Numbered from the stretch's first letter, positions 45,312 through 57,300 are shown. The stretch: 64,000 nucleotides of DNA from CAYHPY01 sp964358485 (GCA_964358485.1 CAYHPY010000007.1:17273-81272), one strand, 5' to 3'. Program-made: numbers and translations. The notes: generated from the sequence alone by a model not told the origin.

Positions 45312-48300
45312 TCCTTTCCCTCCTGCTCGCCCTCCTTCCGGCCCACGCCGCCCGGATTCGGCCCGCGGCCACCGCTCCCTCGACTTCGGTCCCCGAAAAC
45401 ATAACCTTCACCGCCCTGCTCCTGGACAACGGCATCCCGCCCACCGAGACCCGATCCATGGTGTTTCGCGTCTACGACGCCGCCGGCGGCGGAAACCTGG
45501 TTTGGACCAGCCAGACATTCTCCGTCCACATCGATCGAGGCTATCTCACCGTGTCCATCCCCGTGCCGGTTTCCGCGCTGGGGGGCGGCGGGCCCCGCTA
45601 TCTCGAGGTGACCGCCGGCTCGATCTTGCTTTCTCCGCGCGCCCGCTTGGCGGCGGTGCCCTACGCCTTGGTGGCGCGGACCATCGAGGGCACCTTGGAC
45701 ATCTCCGGGGCCGGCCTCTCGATCTCCTCCACGCCTTCCTCGGGCTCGGCTCTTTTCGTCTCCAGCCAGACCGGGCGGGTGGGGGTCGGGACGACCGCGC
45801 CCGCGTATCATTTGGACGTCCAGGGCGACATCCGCTCCACCGGGGCCGTGACCTCGGCGCGTTGGGAAACCACGGTCGCGGTTTTATCCGGTTCGACTTT
45901 CACCGTCGGGGGGACGGCCCTGGTCATCGGCGCATCCGCGGCTGGCATCGGCGCCGCGTCTGCGGACCAGAGGCTGACCGTGGCCGGAAACGTGAGCATG
46001 ACGGGGACGCTTTTCTCCAGCGGAACCCAAACCAGCGTTTTTCTCGGGTCGGCCGGAATCGGGGCCGCGGCGCCCACCTCTCGGCTCACGGTCTTCGAGG
46101 GGGACATACTCATCGCCACGACCAGCCCCGCCTCCCGGGGGCTCTATTTCGCCGACGGTTCCTTCATGACCAAGGCCGGCGTCGGCTCCTACGCCGGGCT
46201 TTCCAACGCGGGAAACGTCACGGTCCAGGCGGACTCCGATTCCAGCGGCCAGGGAATGGTTCTTCTGCGGACCGCGGGGCTCGATCGCCTTTCGGTGGCC
46301 AATGACGGGAAGGTCGGGGTGGGCACGGTCTCGCCCGAATTCGGCCTGGACGTGCGCGGGGCCGCCCAGTTCGGAGGCGGGGCGACCCGGAGCACCTTCA
46401 CCGCGGCCGGGGCTTTGGATTTGGTCGCGGGTTCCACCATCGCGGCCTCCGGGACCTTGTCCATTTCAACCGCCTCGGCCGCGAACCTGACCGGCGTGCC
46501 GGCCCTGTTTCTGGATCGGGAAGGCCGGACCGGCGCGGGAACGGCGGCGCCGGCCGCGCGCCTGCATTCCGCCGGGGACCTTCGGTCCGACGGGGATTTC
46601 CTGGTGGCCCCGGGAACCGCCGCGGCCCGCAAACCTTCGGCGACCTTGCTTGAGTTGGGCTCGAGGGGAAACTTCGAGCTCCAACTGTTATCAAACTCCG
46701 CCACGCCCCGCGTTTACCTCCCGGTGATCGGAGGGGTGGGCATCGCCAGCGCCACTCCCGGCGGGTTGCTGCGGGTGGGCGCGGGAACGCTCAACGCCAT
46801 GGCGGTGGACGCCTCCGGGAATATCGGTCTGGGCGTGGGCTCGCCGACCCGAAGGCTGGACGTCGATGGGGGCATCCTTGTGGACGGTTCGGGAGCTGGC
46901 TTGGACATCGACAACGGGGTGTTGGCGGTTTCCGGGAACAACGTCGGAATCGGGGTCGCCTCGCCGGGGGTCCTTTTGCAGGTCGGGTCGAGCGGTCTGG
47001 CGGCGCTCACGGAAGGCAGGGTCGGAATGGGGACCACCGCTCCCTCGACGACCCTGGAGGTCGCGGGAGACGCGATTTTCGGCTCGGTGACCCGGAGCAC
47101 CTTCACCGCGGCCGGGAACCTGGCCGTCGCGGGGAACATCTCCGCCGCGACATTCAACGGACTGCCGATCCTGGTCAGCGCCATGGCCACCCCCCTGACC
47201 CTCAACGGTTCCCCGTCCTTGTCCTCGGCCAGGTCCGGCATCGAGGTCTCGACCCATCTTTTCGTGAGCGCGGGGCGCTTCGGGCTGGGGACCACCAGCC
47301 CTGGAACCTCCCTGCACTTGAGCTCCGGGACCATGCTGGGCTATGGGACCGGGTCGGGAATCCGGGTCGGGCTCTCCACCTTCGTCGTGACTTCCGGCCT
47401 GGTCGGCGTCGGCGCCCAAAACCCGGGGACCCTGCTTCATATCAGCAGCGGGACCATCCTCATCGACGGCCCCGACCCTTTCTTCCTCGTTGGGGAAAGT
47501 TCGTTTCGCGCGGCCGCGGGCCGAGTGGGTTTTGGGACCTCCTCCCCGCAGACCTTGGTTCACGTGAGTTCCGGGGTCGTGATCGTGGATGGGGCGGGGG
47601 CGGGCCTGAGCGTGGGGGTTTCGACCTTGGTCGTCACCGGAGGGCAGACCGGCGTGGGGACCGCCGCTCCGGGGGCCCTCCTGGACGTCGAGGGTTCCGC
47701 CCGCTTCGGCGCGGGAGCTTTCCGGAGCACGGTCACCGCCGCCGGGGAACTCCAATTGGTCTCGGGTTCGACCGTCGCCTTCGCCGGGACGCTTTCCATT
47801 TCCACCGCGGCCACCGTCGCCTTGACCGGGGCTCCGGCGCTTTTCTTCGACAAGGCGGGGCGGACGGGCTTGGGGACCGCCGCCCCGGACTCCGCGTTGA
47901 CGATCGGCGCCCCATCGGCGGGCTCCTGGGGCGCCGCGGGGGCCGCCGTGCACGCCGGGGCGCTTCCGGCGGTGGCGGGAAATGAATTGGCCCTGGCCAA
48001 TTTCGGGATGACGGCGGGGGGCAACGCCGCCAGCCTGGGCTTGCGGGCGCACCGCACGGCCGCCGCCCCCAACGATTGGACGACCACGGCCGTGGGCCTT
48101 TCCTACGACGTCGACAACACCCCTCACGCCGGGGCCGCCCTTTGGCTGCACGCCAACGGGCATGTCGGAATCGGGACAACGGCCCCCCAGTCCCGCCTGC
48201 ATCTGATCGACGGGGACGTCCGCCTCTCGACCACGACGGGCACCGCCGGGGTCGTGTTTCGGGACGGCTCGAGACAGACGACCGCCGAGACCAGTTCCCT

Positions 48301-49813
48301 GACCCATTGGGAGGTACTCGGGGCCAACATCTACAACACCAACACCGGGCGCCTCGGAATCGGCGTGGTGACCCCCGCGGCGTTTCTGGACGTGGGCGGA
48401 CGGATTCGGATCCACCCCGACGCCACCCTGTCCTCGGTGCCCCCGGCTTTTGGAGCCCGCGTCGATGTCGGCATGGCGAGCGTGGTGGGGGATTGCCCGC
48501 GCTTCAGCTCCTATCTCTATTTCGACGAGAACGGCCAGACCTGGCTGTACGGGGCCAATACCCGGGCCGGATTTTTGTGGGGCGCCTGCTCGGACGACCT
48601 CTGGAGCCTTTGGTCGGCCCCGGTCTCGGGAGGGGCCGCGGCCGGAACCGGGGCAAACGTCAGCCCGCGGCTGACCGTGACCGCCGCCGGCAAGGTCGGA
48701 ATCGGGACCACCGCCCCGGGCTACAATTTCGTCGTCGAGGACGGGGCGGGGCCGATCCTGCGCCTCCAGCGGGACGCGACCAACGATTGGTTCTTGGCCG
48801 TGACCCCGACCGGCAGCAACCGCCTGGGCTTCCGGGCCCTGGCCAATCTGGCCGCCAATGAAAAGCTGACGATCATGACCGACGGCAAGGCGGGCATCGG
48901 GATCACCAACCCCCTCGGGGGCCTGGACGTTCCCGCGGGCATGGCGGTGGGTTCCTACGCTGCGGCCAACGCCGCACCCGCCAACGGGCTGATCGTGAGC
49001 GGCAAGCTGGGAATCGGCCAATCCAACCCCACCTCCCTGGCCGACGTCGCCGGCCTGACCGCCCGGGGCATTCGGTATACCCGTTCCGCGGCCGGCATTT
49101 CAAAAATGGACATCACCGAGCCCGGCGGGACTTGGTCCGTCGGCGTCGGCAACAACGCCACGGCCGGGCAATTGAGCGTCATGCAGGCCGGCACCGATCG
49201 CCTGACCGTGACCCAGACCGGCAATGTCGGCTTCGGGGCCACGAGTCCCGCCAGCCTCTTGGACGCGGCCGGAGCGATGGCGGTCGGCACTTACGCGGGC
49301 GTGAGCGCCGGCCCCGCCAACGGGCTCATCGTGAGCGGATCCCTCGGGGTCGGCGTCACCAACCCGACCTTCGCGCTGACGGTGGTCGGCGAGATCGGAA
49401 TCACCGCGTCGAGCACCACGGCCCGGTTGCCCCGGCTGTGGGGGAAGGGACGGCCGGGGACCGGGACGACGATTTACGGCAACAGCTGCACCGTGGGCGG
49501 GATCACGGCCCGGCTTTCCGGCGTGCGGGTCCGGTGGGAGAACGCCGAGGACGCCTGTCCGCTGGGGACCTGGGTTTGCACCTCCTGGGAGAAGACCAAG
49601 GCGACGTGCGATACGCCCCGGCCGGCTTCGACCTGCGATTATGTCGTCACCGATGGAACCTGCGCGGATACTGCCGATACCCAAAATTGGGGATTAGTCG
49701 CCGATCAGTATGCCGACGGAATGGGCATGTGCATCAATGAGGACGTGGCGGTTGCCATGGGATGTGCCGGAAACGCTTTTCAATTCGAGATGCCGGTCTG
49801 GTGCTGCAACTGA
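45299..49813 (+). CDS. Giant secreted G-x-G-T-x-x-P repeat protein, paralogue 1 (1504 aa)
   Basis: Signal peptide 1-18. N-terminal domain (about 30-130) of the widespread tail-fibre-like type (MVFRVYDAAGGGNLVW, then YLEV and VPYALVARTIEG). From about residue 158, 21 units of the form VGVGTTAPAYHLDVQG are spread at about 58-residue intervals. They are separated by spacers rich in Gly, Ala, Ser and Thr, as expected for a long beta-helix or fibre. After unit 16 is VVGDCPRFSSYLYFD with WGAC. The C-terminal domain (1384-1504) is cysteine-rich, ten Cys, ending MPVWCCN. No peptidase S74 or T9SS tail is seen. The start is inside the PorV-like gene; the stop shares TGATG with paralogue 2. Confidence 0.85.
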   Translation: MGPLILSLLLALLPAHAARIRPAATAPSTSVPENITFTALLLDNGIPPTETRSMVFRVYDAAGGGNLVWTSQTFSVHIDRGYLTVSIPVPVSALGGGGPRYLEVTAGSILLSPRARLAAVPYALVARTIEGTLDISGAGLSISSTPSSGSALFVSSQTGRVGVGTTAPAYHLDVQGDIRSTGAVTSARWETTVAVLSGSTFTVGGTALVIGASAAGIGAASADQRLTVAGNVSMTGTLFSSGTQTSVFLGSAGIGAAAPTSRLTVFEGDILIATTSPASRGLYFADGSFMTKAGVGSYAGLSNAGNVTVQADSDSSGQGMVLLRTAGLDRLSVANDGKVGVGTVSPEFGLDVRGAAQFGGGATRSTFTAAGALDLVAGSTIAASGTLSISTASAANLTGVPALFLDREGRTGAGTAAPAARLHSAGDLRSDGDFLVAPGTAAARKPSATLLELGSRGNFELQLLSNSATPRVYLPVIGGVGIASATPGGLLRVGAGTLNAMAVDASGNIGLGVGSPTRRLDVDGGILVDGSGAGLDIDNGVLAVSGNNVGIGVASPGVLLQVGSSGLAALTEGRVGMGTTAPSTTLEVAGDAIFGSVTRSTFTAAGNLAVAGNISAATFNGLPILVSAMATPLTLNGSPSLSSARSGIEVSTHLFVSAGRFGLGTTSPGTSLHLSSGTMLGYGTGSGIRVGLSTFVVTSGLVGVGAQNPGTLLHISSGTILIDGPDPFFLVGESSFRAAAGRVGFGTSSPQTLVHVSSGVVIVDGAGAGLSVGVSTLVVTGGQTGVGTAAPGALLDVEGSARFGAGAFRSTVTAAGELQLVSGSTVAFAGTLSISTAATVALTGAPALFFDKAGRTGLGTAAPDSALTIGAPSAGSWGAAGAAVHAGALPAVAGNELALANFGMTAGGNAASLGLRAHRTAAAPNDWTTTAVGLSYDVDNTPHAGAALWLHANGHVGIGTTAPQSRLHLIDGDVRLSTTTGTAGVVFRDGSRQTTAETSSLTHWEVLGANIYNTNTGRLGIGVVTPAAFLDVGGRIRIHPDATLSSVPPAFGARVDVGMASVVGDCPRFSSYLYFDENGQTWLYGANTRAGFLWGACSDDLWSLWSAPVSGGAAAGTGANVSPRLTVTAAGKVGIGTTAPGYNFVVEDGAGPILRLQRDATNDWFLAVTPTGSNRLGFRALANLAANEKLTIMTDGKAGIGITNPLGGLDVPAGMAVGSYAAANAAPANGLIVSGKLGIGQSNPTSLADVAGLTARGIRYTRSAAGISKMDITEPGGTWSVGVGNNATAGQLSVMQAGTDRLTVTQTGNVGFGATSPASLLDAAGAMAVGTYAGVSAGPANGLIVSGSLGVGVTNPTFALTVVGEIGITASSTTARLPRLWGKGRPGTGTTIYGNSCTVGGITARLSGVRVRWENAEDACPLGTWVCTSWEKTKATCDTPRPASTCDYVVTDGTCADTADTQNWGLVADQYADGMGMCINEDVAVAMGCAGNAFQFEMPVWCCN

Positions 49814-52800
49814 TGAAATTCAATCGAACGGCGCTGTTTGGAGGGCTGCTCGCGGCGGTCTTGGCCGCGGGTTCGGCCGCGCCTTCGCTGGCGGGGCCCC
49901 GTCCTTCGGGGACCGCGGAAGCGGGCTCGGTTCCGGACGGCATCCTTTATACGGGGACCTTGAGCCAAAACGGGATTCCCGTGGTGGGAACCAAGGAGAT
50001 GGTCTTCAGGCTCTATGATGCCTCGACCGGCGGAACTTCCTTGTGGTCCAGCGCCCAAACCGTGACCTTCGAGGCGGGGCGTTTGAGCGCGGTCCTTCCG
50101 GTTTCGACCGGCGCCCTGTCGGGCGGCGCGGCGCGCTGGCTTGAGATTTCCGTGGAGGGAACGGCCTTATCGCCGCGGGAGGCGCTCACCAGCCATCCCT
50201 TCGCCCTCGTCGCTCGGACCGTCGAGGGAAGCCTGGACGTTTCGGGCGGAGGGCTGTCGGTTTCCTCCTCGCCCGCGGGCGGCGCGGCGCTCTACGTCTC
50301 GTCCCAGACCGGCCGGGTGGGAATCGGGACCTCCGCGCCGTCCTCCCGGCTGGACGTGGAGGGCGACATCCGCTCCACCGGCAGCGTGATTGCGGCGCGC
50401 TTTGACGCGGCGGCCGCCGTGGTGACCGGCTCGGCCTTCACCGTGGGCTCCACGGCCCTGGCGGTCTCGGCTTCCGCGGTCGGCCTGGGGACGGCCCAGC
50501 CCGACCAACGGCTGTCGGTGCCGGGATCCGTGAGCCAGACGGGGCTTTTCGTCTCCAGCGGGGCGGGACCGAACGCGTTCCTGGGTTCGGTCGCCATCGG
50601 GACCTCCGTGGCGCAATCGCGTTTGACCGTTCTTGACGGGGACATCCGGATGACGGCCGGTTCGGCCAGGAGCCTGATTTTCCCGGACGGGACCTCCATG
50701 AACTCCGCGGGAGGGGGAATCTCCTCCGCCGATTCGGTCGCCCATCCCGCGGACGCCAACGCGGTCAGCGCGGCCGGGAACATTCTCTTAAGAACCGGGG
50801 GCTCGGATAAGGTCGTCGTTTCGGCCGCCGGTCAAGTCGGCATCGCCAACGCCGCTCCCGCGGTGCTTTTGGACGTTTCCACCTCCGCCCGCTTCGGCTC
50901 CGGAACCGCCCGCTCCGGCTTCTCTCCGGGTGGGCTCTTGGAACTAGCGCCGGGCGCCACGGTGTCGGCCTCCGGGACTTTGAGCCTGTCGACGGAAACC
51001 TCACCCGCGCTGACGACGGTCCCGGCGCTCTTCATCGACCGCTCCGGACGGGTGGGACTGGCCACCGGCACGCCGGCGGCGCTTCTTCACGTTTTCGGCG
51101 ACGCCCGGGCCGACGGGGCCCTGACCCTCGGCTCGGAAAAGCTCGCGCGGGCGGTCTCCGCCTCGCTCCTGGAATTCGGCTCCCAGAACGCGGTGGACCT
51201 GCAGTTGGTGGCCGGTTCGGCGTCGCCTTCCATTTATGTGGCCGGAACCGGCAAGGTGGGGTTTTCAACCGCCGTTCCTCGGGGGCTCCTTCATGTCGGA
51301 AGCGGGGATATCAACGCCCTGGTGGTCGGAGCTTCCGCCCTGGGCGTCGGAACCTCCAATCCGACCTCCCGCGTGCATGTCTCCTCCGGAATCGTCTCGG
51401 CGGGCGGGACCACCCCGTCTTTGCGGGTCGGCGACGCCTTGACCGCGGCCGGCGGCCTGGTTGGAATCGGCGTGACCAACCCCACGGCTCTCTTGCAGGT
51501 CGCGGGGGGCACCTTGACCGCCCGGCAGGGACGGGTGGGCGTGGCGACCTTGCTTCCCGCAGCCGACCTGGATGTGGCCGGGATCGCCCGGTTCGGCGGG
51601 GGGGCGGTCTGGAGCACCTTCACCGCCACCGGAGACCTCCAGGTTCCGGGCGACGTCACCGCCGGAACCTTCAATGGAGGCATTCTTCTGGCTAATCCCA
51701 TGTCGAGCGTCCTGACCTTAAACGCGAGCCCGGCCCTGGATACGCTCAACGCCGGGATAACGATTTCCACCTCCCTTTTCGTGAGCGCCGGCAAGGTCGG
51801 CATCGGGACCACGATGCCCGGGACCGGCCTTCATGTCAGCTCCTCCATGATCACGGTGGACGGGACCGGGGGCGCCCTCTATTTCGACGATTCGACCTTC
51901 GCCGCCGTCTCGGGCCGGGTGGGGCTGGGGACCCGCTCCCCGGCGGCGCTCCTCCACATGAGCTCGGGGACGCTCACGGTGGACGGCCTTGCGCCGGCCT
52001 TCAGCGTCGGGCAGACCACCTTCGTCGTTTCCGTCGGGAAAGTGGGAATCGGGACCAGCCGCCCGGCCGCGCGCCTGCACGCCAGCTCCGGGGTGTTCAC
52101 CTTGGACGGGTCCGGGGCGGGCCTGCAGGTCGGCGGCTCGGCGTTGGCCGCGCTTGGGGGCAAGGTCGGGGTCGGAACCTCTTCCCCGGCTTTGACCTTG
52201 GACGCCGCCGGCTCGGCGCGCTTCGGGACGGGCGCCAACAAAATTTCCTTCCTTTCCGGCGGCGGGGTCGAGCTTCCGTCGGGTTCCACCGTCCCTTGGT
52301 CCGGGACGATTTCCCTTTCGACCGCCGCTTCCGCCGCGGCGACCGGAGCGCCCGCGCTTTTCGTGGACCGGAGCGGAAAAGCCGGGTTCGGCACCGCGGC
52401 CCCCAACGCCCTGGCCACCTTCGGTGCTCCCTTGGCCGGAACCATCAGCACCTTTATGGCGGTCAACGCGGGGACCTTGGCCGCCCCGGCGGGTTCGGCC
52501 GTCGGCATCGCGAACTTCCGCTTCACCGCCGGGGCCAACAACGCCGCCTTGGCCCTTCGGGGGAAAAGGCGGGCCGCCGCCCCTTCCGACGCGACCACCG
52601 CCTCCTTGGGCCTGGTTTTGGAAGCGGATGGGCTCGAGCAGGGGGCCAGCGTGTGGCTGACCGCCGGGGGTTTGGTGGGCATCGGCACGGCCGCGCCCCA
52701 GGGCCGCCTGCATGTCCACGGGGGCGATTTGAAAATTTCGACGACCGCCGGGAGCCGGGGACTGATCTTCGCCGACGGGTCCACCCAGGCCAAGGCGGCG

Positions 52801-54336
52801 GGCAGCGCCCAGTGGGTGACTAATCAAGATCATATTTTCGCGGGAAACCTCGGCTACATCGGGATGGGGACGACCGCCCCGCAGGCCAAATTGGACATCG
52901 GAGGCGGAAAGATCCGGCTTCATCCGGACGCCTCGGTGGCGACGCCCGCGACCCAATCCACCGCCCGGATCGATATCGGCATGGCGTCGATTTTGGGGGA
53001 CTGCCCCATCAACTCCTCTTACCTTTATTACGATTCCGGAGCGGGCTCCTGGCGTTCCACCACCAATAATCGCGCCGGTTACGCCTGGGGGGCCTGCGGC
53101 ACGGACGTCTGGTCGCTCTCGGCGTTCGCCCCGGCGGCGGGTTCGGCGGGAACGATGGTGAGCGTGACGACCCGCTTGAGCGTCACCTCCGCCGGAAAGG
53201 TCGGGATCGGCACCACCAATCCTTCGGTCAACCTGGGCATCGAGGATTCGGGGGGGCCCGCCCTTTCCCTCAACAGGGACGCCTCCAACCTCTGGTTCGC
53301 CAGCCTTGCTCCCTCCGGTTCCAACCGCTTTTCCCTGCGGGCGGGCACCAATAACGAGCCGGATGAGAAGCTCAGCATCCTGACCGACGGGAAGGTGGGC
53401 TTCGGGGTCACGGCTCCCCAAAGCCTGCTCAGCGTCACGGGGGGAATCTCGGTGGGGACCTACGCGGGGGCCAACGCGCCGCCTACGGGCGGGCTGATCG
53501 TCAGCGGGCGGGTGGGCGTCGGCTTGACCAACCCCGGCGTGCCGCTGGACGTGACGGGAACCCAGGCCTCGGGCATCCGCTACCTGCGGGGCGCGCGGGA
53601 CGGTCGAATCAGCCTTGTGGATACGGCCGATAGCTGGAGCCTAAGCACGGGCTGGTTTGGAAACGGGGATCTGGCGATCATCCAGGATTCCGGCAGCGAA
53701 TCCAGCCGGATGTATTTCCAGCAAGGGGGCAACGTCGGAATCGGGACCACCGCCCCGTTCAACCGGCTTTCCGTGCTGGGCGGCGTCTCGGTGGGGGCCT
53801 ATGCCGGGACCAACGCCGCGCCGAGCAATTCCATCATCGTCAGCGGCAGCGTCGGCGTGGGGACCAGCAATCCAGCGGCGAAGCTTCATGTGGTCGGCGC
53901 GGCCCGCGCCACGGATTCCTCGGGGAACATCCGGCTCTGGGGCCAGGGCCGCCCGGGGACCTTTCGCTACGGAACCGCCGGGATCGAATCGGGGCTTTGC
54001 CAGAACGGGTCCGTCCGGTTCGGGATGTCGCGGGCCGCGGTCCGCTGGACCGGGGCGGCGGCGGCCTGCCCCTCCGGGACCTGGGTCTGCACCCGGGCCG
54101 AACGCGGCACCGCCGCCTGCGACACGGCCCGGCCGGACGGCGCCTGCGACGGGAGAACCGGCGCCGGCGCCTGCAGCGATTATCCTAGCAACAGCCATTA
54201 CGGCTGGTTCTCCGATTTTTACACGCAGATCGCCACCCACACGGTTTCCTCCCAAATCAACGAATTGGGGGTCAACGAGGACATCGTCGATGGGCAGGGA
54301 GAGGATTCGGACGGAGTCTGGTGCTGCAGCAACTGA
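49813..54336 (+). CDS. Giant secreted repeat protein, paralogue 2 (1507 aa)
   Basis: Signal peptide (MKFNRTALFGGLLAAVLAAG onward). The N-terminal domain (ILYTGTLSQNGIPVVGTK, FRLYDASTGGTSLW, HPFALVARTVEGSLD) aligns end to end with paralogue 1. Twenty-one repeat units are counted in the same order, including DQRL in unit 2, SRLTV in unit 3 and the LIFADGS insert after unit 15. The internal pair is ILGDCPINSSYLYYD with WGAC. The C-terminal domain (1379-1507) has eight Cys and ends WCCSN. Coupled by TGATG at both ends. Sequence has diverged along the whole length, so the duplication is not recent. Confidence 0.85.
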   Translation: MKFNRTALFGGLLAAVLAAGSAAPSLAGPRPSGTAEAGSVPDGILYTGTLSQNGIPVVGTKEMVFRLYDASTGGTSLWSSAQTVTFEAGRLSAVLPVSTGALSGGAARWLEISVEGTALSPREALTSHPFALVARTVEGSLDVSGGGLSVSSSPAGGAALYVSSQTGRVGIGTSAPSSRLDVEGDIRSTGSVIAARFDAAAAVVTGSAFTVGSTALAVSASAVGLGTAQPDQRLSVPGSVSQTGLFVSSGAGPNAFLGSVAIGTSVAQSRLTVLDGDIRMTAGSARSLIFPDGTSMNSAGGGISSADSVAHPADANAVSAAGNILLRTGGSDKVVVSAAGQVGIANAAPAVLLDVSTSARFGSGTARSGFSPGGLLELAPGATVSASGTLSLSTETSPALTTVPALFIDRSGRVGLATGTPAALLHVFGDARADGALTLGSEKLARAVSASLLEFGSQNAVDLQLVAGSASPSIYVAGTGKVGFSTAVPRGLLHVGSGDINALVVGASALGVGTSNPTSRVHVSSGIVSAGGTTPSLRVGDALTAAGGLVGIGVTNPTALLQVAGGTLTARQGRVGVATLLPAADLDVAGIARFGGGAVWSTFTATGDLQVPGDVTAGTFNGGILLANPMSSVLTLNASPALDTLNAGITISTSLFVSAGKVGIGTTMPGTGLHVSSSMITVDGTGGALYFDDSTFAAVSGRVGLGTRSPAALLHMSSGTLTVDGLAPAFSVGQTTFVVSVGKVGIGTSRPAARLHASSGVFTLDGSGAGLQVGGSALAALGGKVGVGTSSPALTLDAAGSARFGTGANKISFLSGGGVELPSGSTVPWSGTISLSTAASAAATGAPALFVDRSGKAGFGTAAPNALATFGAPLAGTISTFMAVNAGTLAAPAGSAVGIANFRFTAGANNAALALRGKRRAAAPSDATTASLGLVLEADGLEQGASVWLTAGGLVGIGTAAPQGRLHVHGGDLKISTTAGSRGLIFADGSTQAKAAGSAQWVTNQDHIFAGNLGYIGMGTTAPQAKLDIGGGKIRLHPDASVATPATQSTARIDIGMASILGDCPINSSYLYYDSGAGSWRSTTNNRAGYAWGACGTDVWSLSAFAPAAGSAGTMVSVTTRLSVTSAGKVGIGTTNPSVNLGIEDSGGPALSLNRDASNLWFASLAPSGSNRFSLRAGTNNEPDEKLSILTDGKVGFGVTAPQSLLSVTGGISVGTYAGANAPPTGGLIVSGRVGVGLTNPGVPLDVTGTQASGIRYLRGARDGRISLVDTADSWSLSTGWFGNGDLAIIQDSGSESSRMYFQQGGNVGIGTTAPFNRLSVLGGVSVGAYAGTNAAPSNSIIVSGSVGVGTSNPAAKLHVVGAARATDSSGNIRLWGQGRPGTFRYGTAGIESGLCQNGSVRFGMSRAAVRWTGAAAACPSGTWVCTRAERGTAACDTARPDGACDGRTGAGACSDYPSNSHYGWFSDFYTQIATHTVSSQINELGVNEDIVDGQGEDSDGVWCCSN

Positions 54337-57300
54337 TGAAAATGGACCTGGAAGGCAAAAAGGCGTTTCGGCGCGCGGCCTGGGCCGCGGGCCTGGGGCT
54401 CCTGTTGCTCTGCGGAGGGGCGCGGGCGGCCGTTTCCCCCCAAGAAACCGGGCAGGCCGCTTCCGTTCCCGAGGAGGTCAATTACCATGGCCGCCTGTCC
54501 CAGAACGGCCTGGCGGTGTCGGGCAACCGGAGCGCCGTTTTTCGGCTTTATGACGCGCTCACCGGCGGGAATTTACTTTGGCAGCAATCGGCGACCTTGG
54601 TCGCGGACGGGGGGCTGTTCAACGTTTCGCTGGCGCTCTCGACCTCCGCCCTCTCGGGGGGCGGCGCCCGCTATCTTGAGATCGAGGTGGAAACCAGCGT
54701 CCTCTCCCCGCGGGAGCTTCTCGGGGCCCAACCCTACGCCTTGGTGGCCAAGACGGTGGAGGGGAGCTTGGAAATTTCCGGAGGGGGGCTCATCGTTTCC
54801 TCGGCCGCGGCTTCGGAAACCCTTCTGAGCGTTTCCTCCCAGACGGGCCGCGTCGGCGTGGGGACTTCGGATCCCGCCTACCAATTGGACGTCCAGGGGG
54901 ACGTCCGTTCGACCGGTACCTTGCTGTCCCCCGCGCTTTACGCCGTCGGAGGCTCCTTGAGCGGGGCGTCGTTCTCGGTCGGGGGGACGGCTTTAACCGT
55001 GGGCGCCGCCGGGGTCGGAGTCGGCACGGCCTCCCCGGATCAGCGGCTCTCGGTTGCAGGCAATGTCAGCGTCTCCGGATCCTGGATTTCCAGCGGAACC
55101 GGCGCCAGCGTTCTGTGGGGCTCGGTCGGCATCGGGACCGCGGCCCCCGTTTCCCGGTTGACGGTGGTCGACGGAGACATACGGTTGTCCACGCGCTCTT
55201 TGGCCTCGAGCTTCTTCTATTTCTGGGACGGGACCTTCCTGGCCTCGGCCAACCTGGGTTCGGCCGGGGGGCTCTCCAACGCGGACCACGCCGTGATCCA
55301 CGGGGATTCCGACGCCGACGGGACGGGAAATGTCCGCCTGCTCACGGGGGCCACCCCCCGCCTGGTCGTCACCAGCGCCGGCAATGTCGGGGTCGGAACC
55401 TCGTCTCCGGCGGCGGCGCTGGACGCCGACGGGGCCGCGCAGTTCGGCGCGGGGGCCGGCAAGAGCACGATCACCGCTTCGGGACTCCTCGTCCTGGTCG
55501 GAGGCTCCACCGTCGCGGCCGGCGGCGCGGTGAGCTTTTCGACGGCCGCGGGCGCCGGAGCCGCGGGCCTTGCCGCCCTGCACATCGACGCCTCGGGGCG
55601 GGTGGGCGTGGGTACCACCGCCCCCTCGGCCCAGGTCCACGCGGCCGGCGACGTTCGCGCCGAGGGCGCGTTCCGGGCGGGAGCCGCCACGGCTTTTCGT
55701 GGAGGCTCGGCAACGCACATCGAATTGGGTTCATCGGCCAACGCCGCGCTCCAATTCGTCGCCAATTCCGCGACGCCCGGGCTCTATGTCGGCGTCAACG
55801 GCAACGTCGGGATCGCGACGGCCGAACCCAAGGGTCTGCTCCATGTGGGGGCCGGCGACACTCTGGCGTTGGTTGTGACGGGGGGAGGTCTGACCGGGGT
55901 GGGGACCTCCAATCCCGCGGCTCGCCTGCATGTCAGCTCGGGGGTGCTCAAGGCCGATGGGCTTCTCCCCGGCCTGCTGGTGGGAGGCTCGACCTTGGTG
56001 GTCTCGGGAGGAATGGTCGGAATCGGACAGGGGTCTCCCTCCGCGTTTTTTGAGGTCGGTGCGGGGACCCTGGCGGTCACGGCCGCGGGCCTGGTCGGAA
56101 TCCGGACCGCGAGCCCGGCGGCCCGGCTGGACGTCCGGGGTTCGGCTCAGTTCGGCCCCGGGGCGGCCAAAAGCTCTTTCACCGCCACCGGAGATTTGAA
56201 CATAAGGGCCGGAGGAAGCGTGACCGCCGCCACCTTCAACGGGGGGACTCCGATCACCGATCCGCTCTCGACCACCCATGTTCTCAACGGCGCTCCCGCC
56301 ATCCGGACGACTTCCTCGCCGGGAATCGAAATCGCGACCCATGTGTGGGTCGCCAACGGCCGTTTCGGAATCGGGACCACTTCACCCGCGGCCCTGCTCC
56401 ACATAAGCTCTCAAAGCGCGACCGTGGACGGGTCCGGGGCCGGGCTTTCCGTTGGAGGGACCACCTTCCTGGCGACCCGGGGCCGCGTCGGGATCGGGAC
56501 TTCCCAGCCCGCGGTTCGCCTGCACATGAGCTCGGGGGGCTTTATCCTGGACGGTTCCGCCGCCGCTGTCGTCATCGGGGATTCGACCTTCACGGTGACC
56601 TCCTCGGGAGTCGGCGTGGGAGCGGCCAAGCCCGGCTCGCCCCTCCATGTCAGCTCCGGGGTCTTGCTGGTGGACGGCGCGGGCGCGTCTTTGACGGTCG
56701 CCTCCACCCTTCTCTACGCTTCCGCCGGCAGGGTGGGCATCGGGACCTCCCTGCCGGAAATGACATTGGACGTGGAGGGCGCCGCCCAATTCGGCCAGGG
56801 GGCGGCGCGAAGCACGATCACCGTGTCCGGGGACCTTCAGCTGGTGGGCGGATCGACGATCGCTTCGGCGGGGACCTTGAGCCTTTCCACCGCCGCCTCC
56901 GCCGCCCTGACCGGTCTTCCCGCGGTTTTCGTGGACCGGCAGGGGCGGGTTGGGATCGGGGTGCAAAACCCCGGAGCCCGTCTTTCGGTGGGGGGAAAGC
57001 TGACCGGGACCGCGGCCAGCCCCGAACTGGCCGTTCTGGCGGGCGCGTTGGGAGCGCCGTTGGGCGGGGTCGTTCGCACGGCCAGTTTCGGCCTGACCAC
57101 GGGCGACAGCGCCGCCTTGACGGCCAAGGGTGTACGGACCGGGGCTTCCGCCGCCGATTGGACGACGGCGGCGGTGGGGCTGGAACTGGAAACGGACAAG
57201 GCCCTTCAATCGGGGGCCAGCGTCTGGCTGAGCGCCGGCGGGGTCGGAATCGGGACCGCGGCGCCCGCGAGCTTGCTCCAGGTCCAGAATGGGGATTTGG